36,980 nt of DNA. Source: Planctomycetota bacterium (GTDB taxonomy: Bacteria; Planctomycetota; Phycisphaerae; Phycisphaerales; SM1A02). This document shows, piece by piece, positions 15,567 through 23,826 of the stretch. The translations under genes were made by a program, and so were the position numbers. The DNA lies in NCBI GenBank assembly GCA_009926625.1, contig RFON01000027.1:1-36980 (forward strand). Reading direction: 5' to 3'. Each line of letters opens with the position of its first letter. Positions within the stretch are counted from its first letter, which is position 1. The notes beneath the pieces were generated by a model. The model was not told the origin of the DNA, ran no database searches, and worked only from the letters and a program-made list of their open reading frames with translations.

Positions 15567-17135
15567 ATGCCCAACGCGCACTTGGTACGCCCTTTGCGGT
15601 GGCGATGCTCCCCGCTGCGCGTCATGCGCTGCTGGCGCAGGGACCTGCCGCTGCTGTCCCTTGTGAGTGGAGGGGCACCAACCAAACACTCACGATTCAG
15701 CGTGTTTGCGCCGCGGCGCGACTGCCTTCGCGTGAACCGTCGGCAGCACGGGCGAACGCAACTGGCCGCGGCACTCGACCATGTCGGCACACCCTGCGAA
15801 CCGATCCGCTGCGATGAGGTGACGCTGCCCTTCGCTGGCGGATGGATCGGCTTCGTCGGCTATGAGTGCGGCGCGATGTTGGAACCCGCCGCGCGGCTGC
15901 GCGATGGCGCTGGATCTCTTTCGGCTGGCCAGCTCTGGCCCGATGCGGTGCTGTGCGATGTCCCTCGCGCCGCCGTGCACTGCCACACGACGGGACGGTG
16001 GTTCGATGTCGGCGAGGCAGTCGGCGACGGCCCCGATGAATGGATCGATGTGAGGACGGCGCTCAAGCCGCAGCGCTTTGCGCTGCGCCGTTCGCTCGAC
16101 ATCGATGGCGCTGCAGGCCGTGCAACATTCGAGTCCATGGTGGAACGCACACGCGAGTACATACTCGCCGGCGACATCTTCCAGGCGAACATCACCCGCG
16201 GGTTTCGCGCGGGTATCGCTGGCTCGCCGCGCGCACTCGCGCTGAACGCCCTGACCACCGCCGCCCCGCGCCACGGCGCGTTTCTCGAACTCGACGATCA
16301 CACAGCACTGTTGTCGCTCAGCCCCGAACTCTTCCTGTCGATCGATGGCGCATCCCGCCGCATCTCCACGCGCCCGATGAAGGGCACGCGCCCCGCGGGG
16401 CACGATCCTGAAGAACTTCGCGCAAGCAGCAAGGATGCAGCGGAACTCCACATGATCGTCGACCTGATGCGCAACGATCTCGGACGCATCTGCGACATCG
16501 GATCAGTGCACGTCTGCCAGCCGCGCACGATCGAGCGTCACGCCACCGTGCTGCAATCCGTTGCCGAAGTCTCGGGAACGCTGCCGCGGGGCACGCCGCT
16601 GTCCACGACTTTCGCGGCGTGCTTTCCGCCTGGTTCGGTCACGGGAGCGCCGAAGGTGCGCGCCATGCAGGTGATCGATGCGCTCGAGGCAGGACCGCGC
16701 AGCGCGTACTGCGGCGCGATCGGCATGGCGAGCCGCTGCGGAAGTTCTCACTTCGCCGTTGCAATCCGCACGGCACGGCTGACGCTCGACGCCGGCGACC
16801 GCTGGGACATCGACTATCACGCGGGCTGCGGCATCGTCGCAGACAGCGTTCCATCGGATGAGCACCTGGAGTGCATCGCGAAGACGCAGGTGTTCACGAA
16901 CGCGCTCGTCGCTCCACGGCAGGATGCCGCGAAGGAAGTGTCAGAGCATCTCAGCGGCGATGCTGGCGAGTTCGCTGCGCTCGGTCTTGGAGAGGGTGAC
17001 ATGACCTGCGATGCGATGACCCTTCATGCGCTCGATGAGATGCGACAAGCCGTTGCTGGACGCGTCGAGGTAGGGGTTGTCGATCTGCCGGATGTCGCCG
17101 CACAGGACGATCTTGGTGCCGTCGCCGACGCGTGA
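15567..17135 (+). CDS. pabB: Aminodeoxychorismate synthase component I
   Basis: A chorismate-binding enzyme of 522 codons from the ATG at 15567. The GGWIGFVGYECGAMLE block (about residues 95-110) and the C-terminal chorismate-binding domain (about 180-448) are clear: AGDIFQANITRGF, RPMKGTRPAG, DLMRNDLGRIC, FPPGSVTGAPKVRAM, YCGAIGM and DYHAGCGIVADSVPSDEHLE. Lys272 in PMKGTR is the residue that forms the covalent intermediate in PabB, where anthranilate synthase TrpE has Ala, so folate para-aminobenzoate synthesis is the better call. No pabA glutaminase or pabC lyase is nearby. The recognisable enzyme ends near residue 448 (16910); the remaining 74 residues lie mostly antisense to the phoH-like 3' end (overlap 195 bases) and look like read-through. 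A lost stop, frameshift or sequencing error is possible. Confidence 0.9.
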   Translation: MPNAHLVRPLRWRCSPLRVMRCWRRDLPLLSLVSGGAPTKHSRFSVFAPRRDCLRVNRRQHGRTQLAAALDHVGTPCEPIRCDEVTLPFAGGWIGFVGYECGAMLEPAARLRDGAGSLSAGQLWPDAVLCDVPRAAVHCHTTGRWFDVGEAVGDGPDEWIDVRTALKPQRFALRRSLDIDGAAGRATFESMVERTREYILAGDIFQANITRGFRAGIAGSPRALALNALTTAAPRHGAFLELDDHTALLSLSPELFLSIDGASRRISTRPMKGTRPAGHDPEELRASSKDAAELHMIVDLMRNDLGRICDIGSVHVCQPRTIERHATVLQSVAEVSGTLPRGTPLSTTFAACFPPGSVTGAPKVRAMQVIDALEAGPRSAYCGAIGMASRCGSSHFAVAIRTARLTLDAGDRWDIDYHAGCGIVADSVPSDEHLECIAKTQVFTNALVAPRQDAAKEVSEHLSGDAGEFAALGLGEGDMTCDAMTLHALDEMRQAVAGRVEVGVVDLPDVAAQDDLGAVADA

Positions 17136-18389
17136 CACGATCGTCTTGACCTCGTGCGGTGACAGGTTCTGCGCCTCGTCCACGATGATGAACTGGTGGG
17201 GGATGCTCCGCCCGCGGATGTAGGTGATCGGCTCGAGCACCAGCTTCCGCGATGCCACCAACTGGTCGATGCGCTGTTCCGTCGACTTGCTGTCGGGCTC
17301 GCTGCTGGTGTGCCCGCCGCGCGTGGAAAGCAGGTACGAGATGTTGTCGAAGATCGGCTGCATCCACATCGACAACTTCTCATCCTTGTCGCCAGGCAAG
17401 TAGCCGATGTCCCGCCCGAGCGGCATGATGGGCCGCGCGACAAGCAACTTGTCGAACCGCTCCTCCTTGAACACCTTGTGCATGCCTGCCGCGATCGCCA
17501 TGAGCGTCTTGCCCGTTCCCGCGGGTCCGATCAGCGTCACCAACTTCACATCGTCATCGAGCAGCAGGTCAAGCGCCATCGTCTGCTGCACATTTCGCGC
17601 AATCACGCCGTAGATGGGCTTGCGCGGGCCCGTGACGGGGATCAGGTGCCCCGTATCACCAAGTCGCCGCGCGAGTCCCGTATGCGATGGATCGCCCTCG
17701 TCGATGAGCGACACGAAGTGGTTCGGAAGGATGCCCTGCGGCTCCCCTTCCACCACTGGGATCGCCATGGGCACCGCCTCCAACCGACTGATGGGCAGTT
17801 GCCGTTCGGAATAGAGATCGTCGATCAGGTCGCGCGGGACGCGACTGACGACGAACCCCGTGTCGAGCCAATCGGCATCCACGCGGTCCGCCTCGAAATC
17901 CTCGGCGGTGACGCCGATGGCGTCGCACTTCACTCGCGCGTTGATGTCCTTCGACACGAAAATCGTGCGCAGCCCCGCTGCGTTCAGCGCATGGGCGACC
18001 GCGATGATGCGGTTGTCGGCGATGGCGAGGTCGAGGTCGAATGACTCCGCAGGCTTCAGTCGGACCACCTTCACCGAACCGCCCTGGTCGTTCCACACGA
18101 CACCATCGAAGAGATGTCCCATGCCACGCAAGCGATCGAGCGATCGGATCACCTGCCGCGCGTTCCGCCCCTTCTCATCATTGTTCTTCTTGAAGGTGTC
18201 GAGTTCCTCGAGCACGGCGAGCGGGATCACCACCTCGTGCTCCTCGAACTTGAAGAGTGACTGCGGATTGTGGAGCAGCACATTCGTGTCGAGCACGAAA
18301 TGCTTGCGCACCTGCGCTGCACCTGAACTGGAATCTTCCGATCGCTTGGACTGTTCGGGAACCGAACCCGCCTGCGTTCCGTGAACCAT
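16941..18389 (-). CDS. PIN-PhoH fusion ATPase (PhoH2/YlaK type)
   Basis: A 482-residue protein from the ATG at 18389. The N-terminal PIN ribonuclease-like domain (about 28-165) opens HFVLDTNVLLHNP with metal-binding Asp34 and has VIPLAVLEELDTFKK and IADNRIIAVA. The C-terminal PhoH ATPase has Walker A GPAGTGKT (Lys294), ARPIMPLGRDIGYLPGD, and Walker B FIIVDEAQNLSPHEVKT (Asp404), ending CGDIRQIDNPYLD and HVTLSKTERSELA. Described PhoH2 proteins act as RNA helicase/ribonucleases, so RNA processing under stress is the likely role. The start has TAGACT eight bases upstream and no Shine-Dalgarno sequence. The frame stays open far upstream, antisense to nif3, and that extension is rejected. The 3' end overlaps the pabB frame. 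The gene shares an intergenic inverted repeat with the divergent nif3-like gene. Confidence 0.93.
   Translation of the reverse strand: MVHGTQAGSVPEQSKRSEDSSSGAAQVRKHFVLDTNVLLHNPQSLFKFEEHEVVIPLAVLEELDTFKKNNDEKGRNARQVIRSLDRLRGMGHLFDGVVWNDQGGSVKVVRLKPAESFDLDLAIADNRIIAVAHALNAAGLRTIFVSKDINARVKCDAIGVTAEDFEADRVDADWLDTGFVVSRVPRDLIDDLYSERQLPISRLEAVPMAIPVVEGEPQGILPNHFVSLIDEGDPSHTGLARRLGDTGHLIPVTGPRKPIYGVIARNVQQTMALDLLLDDDVKLVTLIGPAGTGKTLMAIAAGMHKVFKEERFDKLLVARPIMPLGRDIGYLPGDKDEKLSMWMQPIFDNISYLLSTRGGHTSSEPDSKSTEQRIDQLVASRKLVLEPITYIRGRSIPHQFIIVDEAQNLSPHEVKTIVSRVGDGTKIVLCGDIRQIDNPYLDASSNGLSHLIERMKGHRIAGHVTLSKTERSELASIAAEML
16945..16964. terminator. Weak hairpin at the end of the phoH-like gene
   Basis: AGCATC (16945-16950) pairs with GATGCT (16959-16964) around an eight-base loop, just inside the stop codon at 16943-16941. 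It is a six-pair stem without a T-run. It resembles the hairpins at other convergent junctions but is weaker and could be chance. Confidence 0.25.
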
Positions 18390-18397
18390 GGATGAAG

Positions 18398-18403
18398 AGT
18401 CTA
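18398..18403 (-). promoter_or_regulatory. TAGACT -10-like hexamer before the phoH-like gene
   Basis: On the minus strand TAGACT ends eight bases before the ATG at 18389. The same hexamer precedes ppdK. The spacing predicts a leaderless or nearly leaderless mRNA. Confidence 0.45.
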
Positions 18404-18415
18404 GGTTTCCGCACG

Positions 18416-18446
18416 GGGATTTCACTTTCAGGATGCATGAAATCCC
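18416..18446. repeat. 9-bp inverted repeat between phoH-like and nif3-like genes, operator candidate
   Basis: GGGATTTCA (18416-18424) and TGAAATCCC (18438-18446) are perfect reverse complements separated by 13 bases, and a further TTTCA lies at 18426-18430. The repeat sits between the divergent -10 hexamers at 18403-18398 and 18456-18461, covering the place where both -35 elements would be. A dimeric regulator binding here would control both genes. No regulator is identified; an RNA hairpin is less likely because the site is upstream of both predicted transcription starts. Confidence 0.55.
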
Positions 18447-18455
18447 GACGGCAGG

Positions 18456-18461
18456 TACCGT
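18456..18461 (+). promoter_or_regulatory. TACCGT -10-like hexamer before the nif3-like gene
   Basis: TACCGT ends six bases before the ATG at 18468; there is no Shine-Dalgarno sequence. The 31-base inverted repeat lies just upstream. Confidence 0.4.
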
Positions 18462-18467
18462 GCAGAC

Positions 18468-19604
18468 ATGCCTCGGAAGGCTCGCCGCGTTGGAGACCTC
18501 GCCCGCGCACTCGCGCAGGTCGCACCGCCGTCGCTTGCCGCCGAATGGGACAATGTCGGACTCCTCGCGGGGGACGCGGAAGCCCGCTGCGAGCGCGTCC
18601 TGCTGACCATCGACCTGACCGACCAAGTTGCCGCAGAAGCGCTCGATCTGGGGGTGCACGCGGTCGTCGCCTATCACCCCCCCATCTTCGATCCGATCAA
18701 GCGAATTGTTCGGCAGGATGCCGCCACAGGGGCGATCGCGGCGCTGCTGCTCAAGGGGGTGGCGATCCTTTCCCCGCACACAGCGCTCGATGCGGTCGCC
18801 GGCGGCATCAATGATTGGCTGATCGAGGGCATCGGCGATGGGCTGGTCCGCCCACTTCAGCCGAGCACTTCCCTGCCTGGGCACGAGGCGTTCAAGATCG
18901 TCATCTTCGCCCCGAGCGATGCTGTGGAACGCATCCGCGGCGCGATGTCGATGGCGGGCGCTGGGCGCATCGGTGCGTACTCGCAGTGCTCGACCAGCGC
19001 GGTGGTGGAAGGCACCTTCTTCGGCAGTGCATCTGCGCGGCCGCGGGTCGGTCGCCGCGGACGGCTCGAACGCGTCCCTGAGTCGCGACTCGAAATGGTG
19101 TGTGGGGCTCGGGCGCTTCCCGCAGCACTCGAAGCGGCGCGTTCGGCGCATCCATATGAAACGCCCGCAATCGAAGTGCACACCCTGACTGCCCAGCCGA
19201 ACGCCTATCAAGGTCAGGGGCGCGCCGTGCACCTCAGTGAACCGCAAACGACAGCCGAGATCGCGCAGCGCCTGCGCCGTCATCTCCCAGCACGCCGACT
19301 CGAGGCAGCGCTTGTTGCGGGCAGCGACGGTCAACGCCATGAAGTGGTGGCGGTGTGCGCGGGCGCCGGCATGGGTTTGATGCGCAGCGCGCTCGAGGCA
19401 GGCGCCACGCTCTTCTTCACGGGCGAAGCACGACATCATGAACAACTCGCCGCACTGCGCCAAGGATGCTCACTGCTGCTCAGTGGTCACACGGTGAGTG
19501 AACGCGGGTATCTGCCGCGACTCGCCGAACGCCTTGCGCGCGCCACCGCCGGCACCGCGTTCACATTGTCGAAAGCAGACAGGCATCCGCTCGTCGACGC
19601 CTGA
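18468..19604 (+). CDS. Nif3-like dinuclear metal-centre protein
   Basis: A 378-residue member of the Nif3/YbgI/DUF34 family, which forms a hexameric ring with two metal ions per subunit. Motifs in order: LAAEWDNVGLLAGD, ALDLGVHAVVAYHPPIFDPI (metal-binding His of YHPPIF), LSPHTALDAVAGGINDWL with a further His/Asp, and at the C-terminus FFTGEARHHEQLAAL and LLLSGHTVSERGYL, which supply the second half of the metal site. The mid-protein insertion (about residues 130-260, with AHPYETPAIEVH) is the domain seen in the longer bacterial and eukaryotic forms. The family has been linked to GTP cyclohydrolase-like activity and damaged-metabolite control, but its function is not settled. It is divergent from the PIN-PhoH gene and shares the intergenic inverted repeat. 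Confidence 0.92.
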   Translation: MPRKARRVGDLARALAQVAPPSLAAEWDNVGLLAGDAEARCERVLLTIDLTDQVAAEALDLGVHAVVAYHPPIFDPIKRIVRQDAATGAIAALLLKGVAILSPHTALDAVAGGINDWLIEGIGDGLVRPLQPSTSLPGHEAFKIVIFAPSDAVERIRGAMSMAGAGRIGAYSQCSTSAVVEGTFFGSASARPRVGRRGRLERVPESRLEMVCGARALPAALEAARSAHPYETPAIEVHTLTAQPNAYQGQGRAVHLSEPQTTAEIAQRLRRHLPARRLEAALVAGSDGQRHEVVAVCAGAGMGLMRSALEAGATLFFTGEARHHEQLAALRQGCSLLLSGHTVSERGYLPRLAERLARATAGTAFTLSKADRHPLVDA

Positions 19605-19613
19605 TCGCGTCGA
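19594..19613. terminator. Hairpin filling the convergent nif3-like / ROK junction
   Basis: TCGACGC (19594-19600) and GCGTCGA (19607-19613) form a perfect 7-bp stem around CTGATC. The nif3-like stop codon is in the loop, and the opposing ROK gene's stop codon begins at the next base (19614). No T-run follows. Confidence 0.5.
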
Positions 19614-20600
19614 TCAACCGCCGCCGACGATGTGCGCACGCGCGAGCGCCGCCGCACCGACAATCCCCGCAGCATCGCCCAACTCTGCCGCCACGAGGCG
19701 ACACTTTCGCAGCGTGGCTGGGAACACATGCCACTCGAAAGACTCACGCACGCGGTCCACGAACGGTTTGCCGATGGCATCGGTCACACCGCCACCAAGC
19801 ACGATGCCACGCACGGACAGCAGCGTGACGGCGTTGGCGATGGCCAGCCCAAGCAGATCAGCCGCATCATCGACCACGCGCAGCACAAGTTCGTCCCCAG
19901 CGCGGTACGCATCGGCAATCACGGAACTGCCCACGGGACCATCCTCCAACGTGCGCGACAAAACCGCCCGCATGCGACTCTGCGGATGGCTCCCGATCAG
20001 CGTTTCCATCGAGCGGATCATTGCCAGGCGACTGCAGTGTTCTTCGACCGTGCGCCGACCCAGTCCGCCGCGCGGTTGCAGCACCATCTGCCCGAGTTCT
20101 CCGGCAGTGTGAAACGCGCCTCGCCACACCTTTCCGCCCAAGATCAGCCCGCTGCCGATCCCCGTCCCCACCCACACGCCGAGCGCATCGGACCATCCGC
20201 GAGCAGCACCCGCAGTGCACTCACCCCAAGTGGCGACATTCACATCGTTGTCGACGAGCACGGGAAGGTCGAGGCGATCCTCGAGCAGCGCACGGAGGGG
20301 CACATGCTTCCAGCCGAGGTTCCCCGCATGAATGACCACGCCCTCATCGAAGTCGACCGCACTGGGCGCACCAATCCCCACTGCATCAAGCTCGCCAACT
20401 TCGCATCCCGCGTCCTTGCATGCGCGCTCAAGCCCGTCCACCACGCGGTCGAGAACCCCCTCCATGCCCGATGTGGCCTTCGTCTTCCGTTTGTCCATGG
20501 CCAACACCTTGCCGTCCTCGTTCACGATGCCGAAGGTGACCTTGGTCCCTCCAAGGTCGATCCCCGCCACCAGTCCACTCCGCTTAGGTCGCCGAGCCAT
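19614..20600 (-). CDS. ROK family sugar kinase-like protein without the zinc motif
   Basis: A 328-residue protein from the ATG at 20600 (an ATG at 20615 is the alternative). It has the ROK/ASKHA phosphate motif GIDLGGTK (residues 13-20), VGIGAPSAVDFDEGVV, the catalytic-region VDNDVNVATWGE with Asp119, and GVWVGTGIGSGLILGG. ROK kinases usually carry GH....CxCGxxGCxE, a structural zinc site next to the sugar-binding residues. Here the corresponding segment reads GELGQMVLQPRGGLGRRTVE: the zinc His is Gln171 and all three cysteines are absent. The Glu of GELGQ, which normally contacts sugar, remains. Glucokinase is therefore likely but the substrate is not certain. The gene overlaps the RND permease end by 17 bases, an odd partner for a kinase. 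Confidence 0.88.
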   Translation of the reverse strand: MARRPKRSGLVAGIDLGGTKVTFGIVNEDGKVLAMDKRKTKATSGMEGVLDRVVDGLERACKDAGCEVGELDAVGIGAPSAVDFDEGVVIHAGNLGWKHVPLRALLEDRLDLPVLVDNDVNVATWGECTAGAARGWSDALGVWVGTGIGSGLILGGKVWRGAFHTAGELGQMVLQPRGGLGRRTVEEHCSRLAMIRSMETLIGSHPQSRMRAVLSRTLEDGPVGSSVIADAYRAGDELVLRVVDDAADLLGLAIANAVTLLSVRGIVLGGGVTDAIGKPFVDRVRESFEWHVFPATLRKCRLVAAELGDAAGIVGAAALARAHIVGGG

Positions 20601-23600
20601 GATCGATCGCCTCATGAGTTGGTTGCATGCCGCTCATCGAATCAACCGCCGAACCTGTACTCCACCCCATCATCCGCTTGAAATCGTCGAGGATGAGTAT
20701 CAGTGCAGGCAACAGCAGCAGCGTCAGCACGGTCGCACTCGCCAATCCCCCCGCGATCGTGATTGCCATCGGTGCAAGGAACTTCGCCTGGAACGACTGC
20801 TCCAGCACGAGCGGGCCAAGGCCGAAGATTGTCGTCACGGATGTCAGCAGGACTGCACGGAGCCGCCGTGCCCCAGCCGCGAGGAGCGCATCGTGCAGGT
20901 CCTTGCCCGCTGCGACTTCCGAATTGACGAAGTCAATCATCACGATGGCATTGTTGACCACAATCCCAGCCAAGGCCACCAATCCGATGATGCTGAGGAA
21001 TGTCAAGTCCGTATCGAAGAGCAGGTGCCCAAACACCATCCCGATCATGCCGAAGGGAATCGACACCATCACTGCCACTGGCTGAAGATAGTTGCGGAAC
21101 TGCCATGCCAAGATCGCATAGATCATCAGCAGCGCCGCACATGCCGCGTACGGCAGTGCCGCAAATGCCTCGTTCAGATCCTTCTGTCTGCCGCCCTCGC
21201 GAATCACGACCCCTGGGTACTTCGCCGCAAGCGCCCGCACATCGGCCTTGATGCGTTCCACCACCCCTTCCGGCCGAGTCCCCTGCGCGGTATCGCCAGT
21301 CACGACGATGGTGCGCATCCTGTCAACGCGTGAAATCGAACTCGGCGAAGTTCGCTCGCGCACCTTGGCGACTTCCTGCAGCGGCACTGCAGAACCCGTC
21401 GGGGTGATGACCCACAGTCGTTCGCCGAAGTTCGCCGCCGAGCGCATGCCGCTGTCCATGCGGACCCGCACATCGATGTCCTCGCGGTTGTCGCTGAAGA
21501 TGTGCGCATCGATGCCGAACAGCGCGCCGCGCACTTGGCGCGCGATCTCCACGCCGGAAAGCCCGATCGCGGCAGCACCCGGGTGCGGCTCCACCTGCAG
21601 TTCGGGCTGTGCGTCAAAGTCATTGTCCGCAACGCTGATGACCCCATCGACCGCCATCAGGATCGACTTGATCGCCTCCACGACCTCGCGGACATCTTCG
21701 ACATCGTCGCCCGCCACCTCGTAGGTCACATCCGCGCCCGATGGACCACCCGAAATCTCCTGCACATTCAGGGACTCCACCTCGTCGAGCGGTCCAGCAC
21801 CGCGAATGATCGAGTCGACAATGTCGCCCGATCTTCGCTCTCGCTCCTCCACAGGGGCCAGTTCGATGAAGATCTGCGCCAAGTTGCTCGCCGCGTTGTC
21901 GGCAACCGCGGTCTCGTAGTTCACGCGGACCCCATAGATCGATGTGATCGCCCGCACCTCCGGTTGCTCGCGCGCCGATCGCTCCACCCGCGCGCCGATC
22001 TCCCTGGTCGCACTCGAAGGGACGCCGAGCGGCATGCGGATGTCGACGACCGCGGTTTCCGCGTCATCATTCGGCAGGAATGTGAACGGCAACCGACCAC
22101 CGACCACACATGCCACTGAAACGATGAAGAGCGAAACCCCGATGGACACCGTCAGGTAACGGCGGTCAATCGACCAACGAGCGACGCGCTCAAACCCGCC
22201 CTCCAGCCTTGGCCACATCACGCCCTCCCGCCAGCGGTCGAACCAGCGAAGATTCCGATCCAGCCATGTCGGATCACCACGCCGCTCACGCGCAATCCCG
22301 CTCGCCATGTGTCCAGGCAGCAGGAAGATCGCCTCCGCAAGACTGCACAACAGCGCGAGCGAAACCACGATGGGCAATTCGCCGAGGATGTCGCCGACCC
22401 GACCGCGAACCAGCAGCAGCGGAACGAATGCAACCACCGTTGTGGTCACGCTCGCGACCACTGGCCACATCACCACGCGCACACCGTGAACCACTCGATC
22501 CTCGACGCTGCCACCGCGGGCCGCTTCGATCTCGATGCTCTCGGAGAACACGATCGCGTCGTCGGCCAACATGCCGAGCGCGATCAGCAGCGCGAACATC
22601 GTCAGCAAGTTGAGCGAGATCCCGGTCAGGTCCATGACCAGCAGTGCACCGAGCACTGCCAGGAGAATCCCAAGCGTGACGAAGCACGCAGCGCGCCAAT
22701 GAAGTCCCAGCAGCAGCACGACAAACACCAGTGCACCGCCCTGCAAGCCGTTGGTGGTGAGCAGTTCGAGTCGCCCCTCGATCATCCGCGCGAGATCGTT
22801 GTGCGCCTGGATCAGCACCCCCGGCGGACCGCGCGATGCGCCGACTTCGTATCCCTGCAATCGCGGCGACCCGAGAAGTCGCTCCTTGATCGTCGGCTCG
22901 AGCGGCTCGCCGCGACGCGCCGCCGCATAGCCGCGCACGAACAGCGCCATGTCCACCGCATCCTGCCCCGACTTGCGGAACACCGTGCAGTTCGCGGATG
23001 GCATGCCGTTGAAACGCCGCGCGATGTCATCCTCGACAAATCCCTCCTGCACCCTTGCGATGTCACCCACCTTCACGATCGCACCCTCATCGCTGCCTTT
23101 GACCACGATCCCGCGAATTCGGTCGCCTCGCTCCTCCACGCCGAGCGTGCGAACCTTCACCTCACCATCGATCCCACGCACAGTGCCACCAGGTACTTCG
23201 CGCATCCAGGCGGTAATCGAATCTGCCACGCGCGTCACGGAGACGCCATGCCGAACTGCCTCGTCGAAGTTCACCTCAACACGAAGTTCATCGTCGCGCG
23301 TGCCACTCACGACCACCTGCCCCATGCCGGCAAAGGTCTTCAGGTCGTCGGACACTTGCCGGATCGTCTGCTTCAGCGTCTGCGGATCAACCTCGCCCGC
23401 AACACTGATTTGGATCACGGGCAGATTCGGCTCGAACTCCACCACTCGGATGCGATCCGCTTCCGTCGGCAAATCCGTGAGCGCCTCAACTCGGTCCCGC
23501 AAGTCATCGGTCCTCTTTCGGACATCAACACCGTCGTCGAACTGCACGATGATTGCCCCGCCCCCCTCGAAGATGACGGTCTCGAGCCGCGACACGCCCT

Positions 23601-23826
23601 CCACCTCAACCGCCACATCCTCCACACGGCGTGCAAGCGACTCTTCGACCTCGGTGGGTGAGGCGCCGGGAAAGGACAGCACCACCCGTGCCATGTCAGG
23701 CTCGATGTCGGGAAAGAACTCGCGGCGAATGTGCCACGCGGAAAACAGTCCACCAACGATCACGCCGATCGTGATCAGGTTGGATGGCACCGGATTCCTG
23801 ATGAAGAAGCGGACGATGCCGATCAT
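20584..23826 (-). CDS. RND efflux transporter permease (AcrB/HAE1-like)
   Basis: A 1080-residue inner-membrane RND pump, normal length for the family. It opens with MIGIVRFFIRNPVPSNLITIGVI and FFPDIEPDMARVVLSFPGASPTEVE, the standard TM1 and first porter segment. TM4 has the proton-relay pair Asp422-Asp423 in LALGMLADDAIVFSESIE. The second half repeats the topology (porter segment from about 620, then LPYAACAALLMIYAILAWQF and GLVALAGIVVNNAIVMIDFV). Such pumps export drugs, lipids, siderophores or metals with an adaptor and an outer-membrane channel. The metal-specific CusA charged triads are not evident, so drug or lipid export is more likely. The ATG overlaps the adaptor stop as ATGA. No outer-membrane TolC gene is in the window. 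Confidence 0.95.
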   Translation of the reverse strand: MIGIVRFFIRNPVPSNLITIGVIVGGLFSAWHIRREFFPDIEPDMARVVLSFPGASPTEVEESLARRVEDVAVEVEGVSRLETVIFEGGGAIIVQFDDGVDVRKRTDDLRDRVEALTDLPTEADRIRVVEFEPNLPVIQISVAGEVDPQTLKQTIRQVSDDLKTFAGMGQVVVSGTRDDELRVEVNFDEAVRHGVSVTRVADSITAWMREVPGGTVRGIDGEVKVRTLGVEERGDRIRGIVVKGSDEGAIVKVGDIARVQEGFVEDDIARRFNGMPSANCTVFRKSGQDAVDMALFVRGYAAARRGEPLEPTIKERLLGSPRLQGYEVGASRGPPGVLIQAHNDLARMIEGRLELLTTNGLQGGALVFVVLLLGLHWRAACFVTLGILLAVLGALLVMDLTGISLNLLTMFALLIALGMLADDAIVFSESIEIEAARGGSVEDRVVHGVRVVMWPVVASVTTTVVAFVPLLLVRGRVGDILGELPIVVSLALLCSLAEAIFLLPGHMASGIARERRGDPTWLDRNLRWFDRWREGVMWPRLEGGFERVARWSIDRRYLTVSIGVSLFIVSVACVVGGRLPFTFLPNDDAETAVVDIRMPLGVPSSATREIGARVERSAREQPEVRAITSIYGVRVNYETAVADNAASNLAQIFIELAPVEERERRSGDIVDSIIRGAGPLDEVESLNVQEISGGPSGADVTYEVAGDDVEDVREVVEAIKSILMAVDGVISVADNDFDAQPELQVEPHPGAAAIGLSGVEIARQVRGALFGIDAHIFSDNREDIDVRVRMDSGMRSAANFGERLWVITPTGSAVPLQEVAKVRERTSPSSISRVDRMRTIVVTGDTAQGTRPEGVVERIKADVRALAAKYPGVVIREGGRQKDLNEAFAALPYAACAALLMIYAILAWQFRNYLQPVAVMVSIPFGMIGMVFGHLLFDTDLTFLSIIGLVALAGIVVNNAIVMIDFVNSEVAAGKDLHDALLAAGARRLRAVLLTSVTTIFGLGPLVLEQSFQAKFLAPMAITIAGGLASATVLTLLLLPALILILDDFKRMMGWSTGSAVDSMSGMQPTHEAIDHGSAT

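Noticed and set aside
18390..19463. N-terminal extension of the PIN-PhoH frame to 19463
   Set aside because: It would run antisense through most of the nif3-like gene; the PIN domain begins just after the ATG at 18389, which has a -10-like hexamer.
22309..23661. 450-codon plus-strand frame
   Set aside because: It is antisense to the RND permease and His/Arg-rich without any recognisable motif.
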